Shown: positions 26,654-34,367 of the stretch, in pieces
Layout: the number at the start of each line of letters is the position of its first letter
How positions within the stretch are numbered: position 1 is the first letter of the stretch
NCBI RefSeq assembly: GCF_002563775.1
Contig: NZ_PDJO01000001.1
Coordinates: 1,312,001-1,376,000 of the forward strand
Direction of reading: 5' to 3'
Length of the DNA stretch: 64,000 nt
Origin: Thioclava sp. ES.031
GTDB taxonomy: Bacteria; Pseudomonadota; Alphaproteobacteria; Rhodobacterales; Rhodobacteraceae
The notes under the pieces: generated by a model
Told to the model about the DNA's origin: nothing
Database searches by the model: none
What the model saw: only the letters and a program-made list of their open reading frames with translations
Translations under genes and position numbers: made by a program

Positions 26654-27748
26654 ATGAACGTGCAAGGCAGGATCGACACCCCCGACAATAACGACGCCCG
26701 CGCCGCGCTCGAAGTGCTGCGCGCATGGGCGGCAAAGGCCGACCCGGTCGAGGTCGCACAGCTCGACCCGGCGATCGCGCGGCTGCTGCCGGGCCACGCG
26801 GTCTCGAACTACCCCGATCTGAGCCGCGACTATGACGCGGATTTCGAGGCGGACGAGACCTACAAGGCGACGATGCCCGACCTGCAGAACGGCCCGTCCT
26901 CGCTGATCGTGGGCGCCCATACCCGGATCGAACATGTCGGTATCTCGAATTTCCGCCTGCCGGTCCGGTTTCATACCCGCGACAATGGCGATCTGACGCT
27001 GGAGGCGTCGGTCACCGGGACGGTCAGCCTCGAAGCGGAGAAGAAGGGCATCAACATGTCCCGCGTGATGCGCAGCTTCTACGTCCACGCGGAGAAGACT
27101 TTCTCCTTCGAGGTGATGGAAGCCGCGCTCGACGATTACATGGATGATCTCGAGAGCTTCGACGCCCGTCTGATGATGCGCGTCTCGTTCCCGGTGAAGC
27201 GGCCCTCGCTGCGCTCCGGGCTGGAAGGCTGGCAGTATTACGATATCGCGCTGGAACTGATCGAGACGGCCGGGGTGCGCACCAAGGTGATCCACCTCGA
27301 TTACGTCTATTCCTCGACCTGCCCGTGCTCGCTGGAGCTGTCCGAACATGCCCGCGCCAGCCGTGGCCAGCTGGCCACGCCCCATTCGCAGCGCTCCGTC
27401 GCGCGGATCTCCGCGGTGGTCGAGCCGGGCGAGGTGCTGTGGTTCGAGGACATGATCGATCTCGCCCGCGCCGCCGTGCCCACCGAGACGCAGGTCATGG
27501 TCAAGCGCGAGGACGAACAGGCCTTCGCCGAACTGAACGCCGCCAACCCGATCTTCGTCGAGGATGCCGTGCGCGCCTTCGCCGAGCGCCTTCTGGCGGA
27601 TGCCCGTATCGGCGATTTCCGCATCGTCGCCAGCCATCAGGAAAGCCTGCACAGCCACGACGCCGTGGCCATGCTGACCGAGGGCGAGACCTTCGCGTCG
27701 GCCAGCGTCGATCCGAAGCTGTTCGCCACGCTGATCCATCAGGGCTGA
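26654..27748 (+). CDS. folE2: GTP cyclohydrolase I type 2 (FolE2)
   Basis: The 364-aa product is a type IB GTP cyclohydrolase, the zinc-independent enzyme that makes dihydroneopterin triphosphate for folate and related pathways. The active-site cysteine region is STCPCSLELSEH near residue 222, followed by the conserved ATPHSQRS block. The start at 26654 follows GGAGGACAGG; the in-frame extension to 26594 is rejected. Organisms with FolE2 often use it under zinc limitation, but no Zur site is evident here. Confidence 0.93.
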   Translation: MNVQGRIDTPDNNDARAALEVLRAWAAKADPVEVAQLDPAIARLLPGHAVSNYPDLSRDYDADFEADETYKATMPDLQNGPSSLIVGAHTRIEHVGISNFRLPVRFHTRDNGDLTLEASVTGTVSLEAEKKGINMSRVMRSFYVHAEKTFSFEVMEAALDDYMDDLESFDARLMMRVSFPVKRPSLRSGLEGWQYYDIALELIETAGVRTKVIHLDYVYSSTCPCSLELSEHARASRGQLATPHSQRSVARISAVVEPGEVLWFEDMIDLARAAVPTETQVMVKREDEQAFAELNAANPIFVEDAVRAFAERLLADARIGDFRIVASHQESLHSHDAVAMLTEGETFASASVDPKLFATLIHQG

Positions 27749-27828
27749 GAGCGGGCAACGGGTGCTGTCCCGGCGCGCGTTGACGCGCGTTGCAGGCGGT
27801 GAGGGGGCGCTGCCCCCGCCCTCCGGGC

Positions 27829-27856
27829 CCCCCGGGATATTTTCACAAGAGCGAAG
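27829..27856 (-). repeat. Dispersed repeat unit
   Basis: Read on the minus strand it follows CTTCNNCTTG, four bases, AAATATCCCGGGGG. It is preceded by a GGGGGC/GCCCCC palindrome at 27803-27817. It lies between folE2 and the helicase gene. Confidence 0.75.
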
Positions 27857-27939
27857 ACGGGCGCGGAAGCTCACGTCAGGCGAACATATGCCGAACATGC
27901 CCCTTTCCCTCTGAGGGCCGAACCGCTAGATTGCCTCCC

Positions 27940-30390
27940 ATGAATTGGGCTGATGACGACGATCCGTATGAAGGGGCTGCGAGCCTGTCGCAACGTGCCA
28001 TGGCGGGCGCCATGCAAGCGCGGAGCGCGCCGTATCTCGAGAAACTGAACCCCCAGCAGCGCCAGGCCGTCGAGACGCTCGACGGGCCGGTCTTGATGCT
28101 GGCAGGTGCGGGCACGGGCAAGACCTCGGCGCTGACCGCGCGGATCGCGCATCTGATCCACACCGGCCGCGCGCGCCCGAACGAGGTGCTGGCGGTGACC
28201 TTCACCAACAAGGCCGCACGCGAGATGAAAGAGCGTGTGGGCCGCCATCTGGGCGGTGCGATCGAGGGGATGCCGTGGCTCGGCACCTTCCACTCGGTCT
28301 GCGTGAAGCTCCTGCGCCGCCATGCCGAACTGGTGGGGCTGAAGTCGAATTTCACCATTCTCGACACGGACGACCAGATCCGGCTGCTCAAGCAGCTGAT
28401 CGTGGCCGCGAACATGGACGAGAAGCGTTGGCCCGCGCGGCAGCTTGCGGGTCTCATCGACGGCTGGAAGAACAAGGCGCTGACGCCCGAGAAGGTCTCG
28501 GGGCGTGAGACGGCGGCTTTCGACAATCGCGGGTCCGAGCTCTACGCCGCCTATCAGGCGCGGCTGAAAACGCTCAACGCGGTCGATTTCGGCGATCTGC
28601 TGCTGCACATGGTCACGATTTTTCAGACCCACGGGGACGTGCTCGCGCAATATCAGCGCTGGTTCAAATACATCCTCGTCGACGAGTATCAGGATACCAA
28701 CGTCGCGCAATATCTGTGGCTGCGGCTTCTGGCGCAGGGCCACAAGAATATCTGCTGCGTGGGCGATGACGACCAGTCGATCTATGGCTGGCGCGGCGCC
28801 GAGGTCGGCAACATCCTGAAATTCGAGAAGGATTTTCCCGGCGCCGCGGTGATCCGGCTGGAGCAGAACTACCGCTCGACCGCGCATATCCTCTCTGCCG
28901 CGTCCGGGCTGATCACGGCCAATGAGGGCCGTTTGGGCAAGGAACTCTGGACCGAGGCCGAGGGCGGCGAGAAGGTGCGCCTGATCGGCCATTGGGACGG
29001 CGAGGAAGAAGCCCGTTGGATCGGCGAAGAGGTCGAGGCGATCCAGCGCGGGACCCGCGGCAACCCACCCATCAGCCTGAATTCGCAGGCCATTCTCGTG
29101 CGCGCCTCGCATCAGATGCGCGCCTTCGAGGATCGGTTCCTGACGATCGGTCTGCCCTATCGCGTCATCGGTGGGCCGCGCTTCTACGAGCGGCTCGAGA
29201 TCCGCGATGCGATGGCCTATTTCCGCCTCGTGACCTCGCCCGATGACGATCTGGCTTTCGAGCGGATCATCAACACCCCCAAGCGCGGCCTTGGCGACAA
29301 GGCGCAGCAGCGCATTCAGGTGGCCGCCCGCGAGAATGGGCTGAGCCTGCTGGACGGCGCGCGGCTGTTGGTGGCCGAAGGCGCGCTCTCGGGCAAGGCG
29401 GGCGGGCAGTTGCGGCTCTTCGTAGAGAATGTCGCGCGCTGGCATGAGGAGGTCTTGCAGGCCTCGCCCGCGACCGCCGTGACACGGGCCGAGGATGACG
29501 ACCTGCTGATCGAGCCCGCCGAGGATGGTGTGGCGCCCGCGAATGACCTCAGCCATGTGCGTCTGGCAGAACGGATCTTGGAAGAGTCCGGCTATGTCGA
29601 GATGTGGCAGAACGACAAGACGCCGGAAGCGCCGGGACGGCTCGAGAACCTCAAGGAACTCGTTAAGGCGCTGGAGCAGTTCGACAATCTGCAGGGCTTC
29701 CTCGAACACGTCGCGCTGATCATGGACAACGACAAGGCCGAGACCGAGGAAAAGGTCTCGATCATGACGCTGCACGCGGCGAAGGGCTTGGAATTCCCCG
29801 TGGTCTTCCTGCCGGGCTGGGAGGACGGGCTGTTCCCGTCGCAGCGCTCGATGGATGAAAGCGGCCTGAAGGGCCTCGAAGAAGAGCGCCGCCTGGCCTA
29901 TGTCGGCATCACCCGCGCCGAGGAGCTGTGCACGATCTCCTTCGCAGGCAACCGCCGCGTCTATGGTCAATGGCAAAGCCAGATGCCCTCGCGCTTCATC
30001 GACGAATTGCCGCCCGCCCATATCGACGTGCTGACGCCTCCGGGCCTCTATGGTGGTGGCATGAACGGCGGCGGCTTCGGCGGCTCCTCGGCGATGGAAG
30101 ATCGCGTCTCGCGCGCCGATGTCTACAATTCGCCCGGCTGGCGGCGTCTGCAAAACGCGCAATCGCGCGGGACCAGCCAACCCCGCGAGGCGCGCCATAT
30201 GGTGATCGACGCCAAGGGCGAGAGCGATTACGAGATCGGCGACCGGGTCTTCCACAAGAAGTTCGGCTATGGCGAGGTGATGGGCTCGGAAGGCGACAAG
30301 CTGGTGGTCGAGTTCGACAAGGCGGGCGAGAAACGTCTGCTGTCGAGCTTCGTCGTGCCCGCCGCCGATGCCGACGACGTGCCGTTTTAA
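27940..30390 (+). CDS. uvrD: UvrD/PcrA-type superfamily 1 DNA helicase
   Basis: The 816-aa product is a 3'-5' SF1A helicase for nucleotide excision repair, mismatch repair or replication restart. Motif I is AGAGTGKTS near residue 60, motif II DEYQDTN near 248, motif III GDDDQSIYGWRGAE near 276, and motif IV QNYRST near 309. The later SIMTLHAAKGLEFP block is near 605. The C-terminus, from about residue 755, is a Tudor-like domain (GDRVFHKKFGYGEV) as in PcrA. The start at 27940 gives MNWADDDD; the frame upstream passes through the dispersed repeat and is not coding. Confidence 0.95.
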   Translation: MNWADDDDPYEGAASLSQRAMAGAMQARSAPYLEKLNPQQRQAVETLDGPVLMLAGAGTGKTSALTARIAHLIHTGRARPNEVLAVTFTNKAAREMKERVGRHLGGAIEGMPWLGTFHSVCVKLLRRHAELVGLKSNFTILDTDDQIRLLKQLIVAANMDEKRWPARQLAGLIDGWKNKALTPEKVSGRETAAFDNRGSELYAAYQARLKTLNAVDFGDLLLHMVTIFQTHGDVLAQYQRWFKYILVDEYQDTNVAQYLWLRLLAQGHKNICCVGDDDQSIYGWRGAEVGNILKFEKDFPGAAVIRLEQNYRSTAHILSAASGLITANEGRLGKELWTEAEGGEKVRLIGHWDGEEEARWIGEEVEAIQRGTRGNPPISLNSQAILVRASHQMRAFEDRFLTIGLPYRVIGGPRFYERLEIRDAMAYFRLVTSPDDDLAFERIINTPKRGLGDKAQQRIQVAARENGLSLLDGARLLVAEGALSGKAGGQLRLFVENVARWHEEVLQASPATAVTRAEDDDLLIEPAEDGVAPANDLSHVRLAERILEESGYVEMWQNDKTPEAPGRLENLKELVKALEQFDNLQGFLEHVALIMDNDKAETEEKVSIMTLHAAKGLEFPVVFLPGWEDGLFPSQRSMDESGLKGLEEERRLAYVGITRAEELCTISFAGNRRVYGQWQSQMPSRFIDELPPAHIDVLTPPGLYGGGMNGGGFGGSSAMEDRVSRADVYNSPGWRRLQNAQSRGTSQPREARHMVIDAKGESDYEIGDRVFHKKFGYGEVMGSEGDKLVVEFDKAGEKRLLSSFVVPAADADDVPF

Positions 30391-30391
30391 C

Positions 30392-30420
30392 CCTTCGCCT
30401 TGGCTCAAATATCCCGAGGG
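30392..30420 (+). repeat. Dispersed repeat unit
   Basis: CCTTCGCCTTGG followed by AAATATCCCGAGGG, then a GGGGGC-AGC-GCCCCC palindrome to 30433. It lies between the convergent helicase and mntH genes, where it may help end transcription. Confidence 0.75.
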
Positions 30421-30446
30421 GGCAGCGCCCCCTCGCTCCGTCTGGT

Positions 30447-31748
30447 TTAGTTCACCAGACCCGGGACCGGCAGCCCCGCCGATTGCCAGAGCAGCACGAA
30501 ATTCAGCCCCAGCACCATGAGCGCGCCCAGCACCGCGAGCCACAGAATCGGCCCGCGCAGGGCGAATTTGCCCATGATGTCGCCGCGCCGGGCGAAGATC
30601 AGCAGCGCGATCATCGGGACGGGTAGGGCGATCGACAGCACCACCTGGCTCATCACCAGCGCGTCGGTCGTGTTCACCCCCAGCCAGACGACGACGAAGG
30701 CGGGCGCCATCGTGATGACCCGGCGCAGCCAGACCGGGATGCGACGGCGGATGAAGCCCTGCATGATCATCTGGCCCGCCATCGTGCCGACGACCGACGA
30801 GGAGACCCCCGAGGCGATCAGCGAGGTTAGGAAGGCCGCCGCCGCGAACCCGCCCAAGAGCGGCGTAAGCGTATGATAGGCGGTCTCGATCTCGGCGACT
30901 TCGGAATGGCCCGCATGGAAGGCCGAGGCCGCCATGATCACCATTGCCATATTGACCATGCCCGCAATCGCGAGCGCGATGATCACCTCGCGATTGGAGA
31001 ACTTCACCAGCCGCGCCTTCTGCACCGGATCGCGCGTCAGGGCGCGGTTCTGCGTCAGGCCGGAATGGAGGAAAATCGCATGGGGCATCACGGTCGCGCC
31101 GATGATGCCCACCGAGATCGTCAGCGCCGTCGCATCGGGCATCGAGGGCGAGAACATCCCCGCCACGGCCCCGGACCAGTCGACCGGCGCCACGAACATC
31201 TCGGCGAGGTAGCACGCCCCGATCAGCGCCACGAGCGCGCCGATCACGATCTCCATCGGGCGGAAACCGCCGCGCTCGAACATCAAGATCGCATAGGTTA
31301 CGACGGCGGTGACGCCCATCCCCCAGATCAGCGGCCAGCCGAACAGGAGCGATAAGCCAAGGGCACCGCCCAGAAATTCCGCCAGATCGGTCGCCATCGC
31401 GGCGATCTCCGAGACGATCCACATCGCGATCGTCACGGGTTTCGAGAAATTCTCGCGCGAGAGTTCCGCGAGGTTCTTGCCGGTGACGATGCCCACGCGC
31501 GCCGAGATCGCCTGAAACAGCATCGCGATCAGGTTCGCCCCCAGCACGACCCACAAAAGCGCATAGCCATAGCCCGCACCCGCCTGAATATTCGTCGCGT
31601 AATTGCCCGGGTCCATATAGGCGACCGAGGCGATGACGGCTGGCCCGAAAAACAACAGATACCCGCCGCGCCGGTTGCCCGACAGCACGGCCTCCATCGC
31701 CGTGCGGGTGCGGCTCGTCATGTTTTCCTTGCGGGTCAGTTCAGTCAT
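30447..31748 (-). CDS. mntH: NRAMP-family divalent metal (manganese) transporter
   Basis: The 433-aa inner-membrane protein imports Mn(II), and possibly Fe(II), using the proton gradient. It has about 11 hydrophobic helices. The metal-site motifs are DPGNYATN near residue 46 and the MPH motif (GATVMPHAIFLH) near 240. A GAGG site precedes the ATG. It is divergent from mntR, and an MntR-type palindrome lies in the promoter, so it is probably repressed when manganese is plentiful. Confidence 0.94.
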   Translation of the reverse strand: MTELTRKENMTSRTRTAMEAVLSGNRRGGYLLFFGPAVIASVAYMDPGNYATNIQAGAGYGYALLWVVLGANLIAMLFQAISARVGIVTGKNLAELSRENFSKPVTIAMWIVSEIAAMATDLAEFLGGALGLSLLFGWPLIWGMGVTAVVTYAILMFERGGFRPMEIVIGALVALIGACYLAEMFVAPVDWSGAVAGMFSPSMPDATALTISVGIIGATVMPHAIFLHSGLTQNRALTRDPVQKARLVKFSNREVIIALAIAGMVNMAMVIMAASAFHAGHSEVAEIETAYHTLTPLLGGFAAAAFLTSLIASGVSSSVVGTMAGQMIMQGFIRRRIPVWLRRVITMAPAFVVVWLGVNTTDALVMSQVVLSIALPVPMIALLIFARRGDIMGKFALRGPILWLAVLGALMVLGLNFVLLWQSAGLPVPGLVN

Positions 31749-31779
31749 GGGGGTCCTCGTCGATGCTGCTGCTGCGAAA

Positions 31780-31795
31780 TGTAGCCTCGGCTACA
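31780..31795. promoter_or_regulatory. MntR operator in the mntH promoter
   Basis: A perfect 16-bp palindrome, TGTAGCCTCGGCTACA, resembles the known MntR box (core TAGCC..GGCTA). It lies 32 bases upstream of mntH and overlaps a plausible minus-strand promoter: TTGCGA at 31805-31800 and TACATT at 31783-31778 with a 16-base spacer. Confidence 0.75.
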
Positions 31796-31951
31796 AGATT
31801 CGCAAGTGGCTAATTTTCGTTGACAGGACAACAGGCGCCGCGCGAAGCTTTGCTTGGCATATCGGGCGCGACAGGTTATCCGGTCCGCTCCGGAGATGGC
31901 GCCCGACAGGCCCCCGACTGGTACCGAGACCACGACCGTCAAGGCAGGCGA

Positions 31952-32377
31952 ATGACTGACACCGATCCCTCCCAGATCAAGGGGTTCAACCGGGCCCGAG
32001 AGCGTGCGGCGCGCGCGCTCCTGGAAGACTATGTCGAGATGATCGCCGATCTGACGGCGGAATTCGGCGAGGCGCGGATCACCGAGATCGCCGCGCGACT
32101 CGGGGTGGCCCATCCGACCGCGACGAAAGCCGTGGCGCGGCTCAAACGCGAGGGGCTGGCCGTGTCGCGGCCCTATCGCGGGGTGTTCCTGACGGAGACG
32201 GGGGAGGCGCTGGCCGCCCAGGTGCGCGAACGTCACCGGACCGTTGTGGCCCTGTTGCGCGCCGTGGGCGTGCCGGAAGAGGTTGCGGAGATCGACGCCG
32301 AAGGGATCGAGCACCATGTCTCGTCCCGCACGCTGGAGGCGTTCGAGGCTTTCCTTGCGTCAAAGGCTGGCAAATAG
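31952..32377 (+). CDS. mntR: Manganese-responsive regulator MntR (DtxR family)
   Basis: The 141-aa DtxR-type metalloregulator has a winged helix-turn-helix (about residues 15-75, ITEIAARLGVAHPTATKAVARLKREGL) and a C-terminal dimerisation and metal-binding domain with EGIEHHVS near residue 115. It should bind Mn(II) and repress the divergent mntH gene. The ATG at 31952 is chosen because the longer frame from 31820 would carry a non-conserved 44-residue extension over the promoter region. Its 3' end overlaps the convergent rlmJ gene by 18 bases. Confidence 0.9.
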   Translation: MTDTDPSQIKGFNRARERAARALLEDYVEMIADLTAEFGEARITEIAARLGVAHPTATKAVARLKREGLAVSRPYRGVFLTETGEALAAQVRERHRTVVALLRAVGVPEEVAEIDAEGIEHHVSSRTLEAFEAFLASKAGK

Positions 32378-33142
32378 CTCCGACAGCCGCTCCGCCTCGC
32401 CGGCAAGACCCCAGGGCGGGTTCACGATGAACATCCCCGACCCGATCATGCCGTGTCCTTCGCGCGCGGGCGGGAAACGCACCTCATGGCTCAGCGCCTC
32501 GGGGAAATCGCGGCGCAGGGCGCGCACCATCGCCTCCTGCGCGCCCGAGGCGAGCATCGGATACCAAAGCGCGATGATGCCGACGTTCCATTTCTTCGCG
32601 ATATGGCCGATCAGCTTCGGCATCGCCGTGTAATCGGCCTTTTCCTCGAAGCTCGGATCGATCAGCATCATCCCACGACGCGGCGTCGGGGGCGTCAGCG
32701 CCAGCGCCATTTCGCGCCCGTCGGCCTTATGCAGCACCGCGCCGCTGCGCCGCGTGGCGCTGCGCAGGGCGGAAAACTCCTGCGGGTGCAGTTCGCAAAG
32801 CTGGATCGTATCCATCGGGCGCAATAGCGCCTGCGCCACCAGGGGCGAGCCCGGATAGGCCTGCGCGCCGTGCTGCGCCCGCACCGCCGCCAAGGCGCGG
32901 ATATAGGGGTGATCGGCGGCGAACCAGCCCAAGCCTTCCACCCGTGCGATCCCGGCCGCCGCCTCGCCGGTTTTCGCCGCCTCCGCCCCGTCAAGCGCAT
33001 AGAGCCCGCGCCCGGCATGGGTTTCGAGATAGCTCAGCGGCTTGTCCTTGCGCGTCAGGTAATCGAGCGCAGACGCAAGCAGCGCGTGCTTGTGCACATC
33101 GGCCAGATTTCCGGCGTGATAGGCGTGTTGGTAAGACAGCAT
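32360..33142 (-). CDS. rlmJ: 23S rRNA (adenine2030-N6)-methyltransferase RlmJ
   Basis: The 260-aa product methylates A2030 of 23S rRNA using SAM. The family start MLSYQHAYHAGNLADVHKH is clear and fixes the start at 33142; the frame upstream to 33256 runs through a dispersed repeat. The SAM and catalytic motifs are YLETHAGRG near residue 37 and IDPSFEEK near 160. The latter replaces the more common DPPYE, with Ser at the second proline. It is convergent with mntR, overlapping its end by 18 bases. Confidence 0.92.
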   Translation of the reverse strand: MLSYQHAYHAGNLADVHKHALLASALDYLTRKDKPLSYLETHAGRGLYALDGAEAAKTGEAAAGIARVEGLGWFAADHPYIRALAAVRAQHGAQAYPGSPLVAQALLRPMDTIQLCELHPQEFSALRSATRRSGAVLHKADGREMALALTPPTPRRGMMLIDPSFEEKADYTAMPKLIGHIAKKWNVGIIALWYPMLASGAQEAMVRALRRDFPEALSHEVRFPPAREGHGMIGSGMFIVNPPWGLAGEAERLSELFASL

Positions 33143-33194
33143 CGGTTCGGTCTCCTTGCGCCCTTCCTGCCGGTCGCCGCGCGCGAGGGCAATG

Positions 33195-33224
33195 CTCTTC
33201 TTCTCGAGAGAAATATCTCGGGGG
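33195..33224 (+). repeat. Dispersed repeat unit, upstream of rlmJ
   Basis: CTTCTTCTCG followed by AAATATCTCGGGGG, then GCGCGCGAAGCGCGCG and GCAGCGCCCC palindromic segments. It lies between rlmJ and the small RNA array. Confidence 0.65.
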
Positions 33225-33281
33225 CGCGCGAAGCGCGCGAGGCAGCGCCCCTCCATCGGGTCAGCCTGTCGGAGAGTAAAA

Positions 33282-33321
33282 GAAAACGGCGGCGCCCAGG
33301 GAGGAGGAGGGGCGCCGCCGT
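33282..33321 (-). terminator. Terminator ending the CcsR-type array
   Basis: The last hairpin of the array in the minus-strand direction has a perfect 12-bp stem (GGGCGCCGCCGT paired with its complement) and runs straight into TTTTCTTTTAC. It is the only array hairpin with a T-rich tail, so it probably ends the whole transcript. Confidence 0.75.
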
Positions 33322-33362
33322 CTCTTTTCTGCCGTGAGGTCTCAGGGAGGAGGAGAGAGACC
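33286..33362 (-). ncRNA. ccsR: CcsR-like small RNA, unit 5 (last in transcript)
   Basis: Two hairpins, 33338-33362 (6-bp stem GGTCTC/GAGACC) and 33286-33321 (12-bp stem), each expose the same loop. On the minus strand the loop contains CCTCCTCCC. The weak hairpin comes first and the strong one second, as in the other units. Confidence 0.8.
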
Positions 33363-33375
33363 CTTCGGCACTGTC

Positions 33376-33442
33376 GACACCGCTTCAGGGAGGAGGAGGA
33401 AGCGGTGTCACACCCTCGGGTCCAGGGAGGAGGAGAGGACCC
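33376..33442 (-). ncRNA. ccsR: CcsR-like small RNA, unit 4
   Basis: Hairpins at 33418-33442 (6-bp stem GGGTCC/GGACCC) and 33376-33409 (perfect 11-bp stem GACACCGCTTC) both carry the CCTCCTCCC loop on the minus strand. The stems differ from those of all other units while the loop is unchanged. Confidence 0.8.
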
Positions 33443-33454
33443 TCGGTATTTTGT

Positions 33455-33527
33455 GGCGGCACCCTCAGGGAGGAGGAGGAGAGTGCCGCCGAAACGATCG
33501 GCCCAGGGAGGAGGAGAGGGCCTTTCG
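33455..33527 (-). ncRNA. ccsR: CcsR-like small RNA, unit 3
   Basis: Hairpins at 33495-33527 (5-bp stem GGCCC/GGGCC, extended by CGA/TCG across an internal loop) and 33455-33490 (12-bp stem with one mismatch) carry the same CCTCCTCCC loop. Unit 3 is separated from unit 2 by 79 bases holding three ordinary small hairpins without the loop motif. Confidence 0.8.
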
Positions 33528-33606
33528 TATCAGTTTGGGCCTGTCGGCCCGGATATCAAGTGCTGCACTGCAGCATGCGACAGCCTGTCGCAGCTTTGCC
33601 GATGAT

Positions 33607-33685
33607 AGGCGGCGACCTCAGGGAGGAGGAGAGAGGTCGCCGCCTGCTCGGCGCGGATCTCTCAGGGAGGAGGAGGAGAGATCCG
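33607..33685 (-). ncRNA. ccsR: CcsR-like small RNA, unit 2
   Basis: Hairpins at 33654-33685 (perfect 10-bp stem) and 33607-33645 (perfect 13-bp stem, the longest in the array) carry the CCTCCTCCC loop on the minus strand. Confidence 0.8.
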
Positions 33686-33742
33686 GGCAGCTCGGATCCG
33701 GCATCGCGGCGTCGCGCCGCATGGGGCCGGTATGTTTGGTGT

Positions 33743-33817
33743 GGCGGCGCTCTCAGGGAGGAGGAGAGAGAGCGCCGCCGCAGTCCTGAGCCCCAGGGAG
33801 GAGGAAAGGGGCTCGGG
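33743..33817 (-). ncRNA. ccsR: CcsR-like small RNA, unit 1 (first after the DUF1127 gene)
   Basis: Hairpins at 33785-33817 (7-bp stem GAGCCCC/GGGGCTC, extended to 10 bp with one T-G pair) and 33743-33779 (perfect 12-bp stem) carry the CCTCCTCCC loop. The unit begins 7 bases after the DUF1127 stop, so it is almost certainly on the same transcript. Confidence 0.8.
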
Positions 33818-33824
33818 AAGCGAA

Positions 33825-34028
33825 TTACTTACCGTATGCGGCCTCGTAGGCCACGCGGGTGATCATCGAGCTGTGCAGCCCGAGGTCGTTCAGCTCGCGG
33901 CTGTTGAGCGAGCGCAGTTCGTTGAGCGTCTGGCGATACACCTTGCGGCGGGCCAGGGCTTCGGTCAGTTTCGATTTCAGCGCGGCGAAGCCGCCTTCGT
34001 TCAGTTGGATGTCTTGTGCGAGTGCCAT
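33825..34028 (-). CDS. DUF1127 small protein (CcaF1-like)
   Basis: The 67-aa basic protein ends in a typical DUF1127 domain (YRQTLNELRSLNSRELNDLGLHSSMITRVAYEAAYGK, with no longer run needed to recognise it than the ELNDLGL core). In Rhodobacter sphaeroides a DUF1127 protein of this kind, CcaF1, is co-transcribed with the CcsR small RNAs and acts as an RNA-binding factor in their maturation. The same arrangement here strongly suggests the same role. A GAGG site precedes the ATG. Stress-sigma control is known for the Rhodobacter locus, but I could not identify a clear promoter in the upstream gap. Confidence 0.9.
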   Translation of the reverse strand: MALAQDIQLNEGGFAALKSKLTEALARRKVYRQTLNELRSLNSRELNDLGLHSSMITRVAYEAAYGK

Positions 34029-34367
34029 TGTGTCAGCCTCATCTATCTACTTGCGAGGGCCGCTGCCGGTTCCAGCTTGTCGACCCGAATTCGTTACTTT
34101 GCGTTCCGTCGTTGGGCTAAAGATGGCGCTAATGCTGCGACTGCACAATGCCGGGAGGCCTCATTGCCGCCATGCAGAAAATGCATGAATGATTCTGACC
34201 CATTTTTGCGATGCAGACGCAAGATATGTGCGCTTGCCTTGGGGCGTTTGGGGGATTCCTGACCATTTGGGCAGTTCTCGACTTGAACTGCGCGGCAAAA
34301 ACGCCACAGTTCCGGCCAAATCACGAGCAGTCGGGCCGATGACGGACCCGGGAATGGAGGAATCTGC
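34029..34367. other. Divergent promoter region between the DUF1127 gene and apbC
   Basis: This 339-base gap must hold the promoters of the DUF1127/sRNA transcript and of apbC. I see no convincing sigma-70 pair, hairpin or operator, and no gene. Confidence 0.4.

Noticed and set aside
27871..31554. 1227-codon minus-strand frame opposite the helicase and mntH
   Set aside because: It is antisense to two well-supported genes and its composition is that of a GC-rich shadow frame.
33528..33606. Extra CcsR units in the gap of the array
   Set aside because: Three small palindromes are present (GGGCC/GGCCC, TGCTG/CAGCA, GCGAC/GTCGC) but none carries the CCTCCTCCC loop.
33298..33807. Regular GGGAGGAGGA repeats suggesting a CRISPR array
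   Set aside because: The repeated core is only about 11 bp, spacing is uneven, and the flanks form stems paired across each repeat. This fits hairpin loops of an sRNA cluster and not spacers.
33334..33862. Plus-strand reading frames through the hairpin array
   Set aside because: They encode Gly/Glu/Arg-rich repeats only because of the GGAGGA loops, show no start-site signal and lie opposite the likely sRNA transcript.
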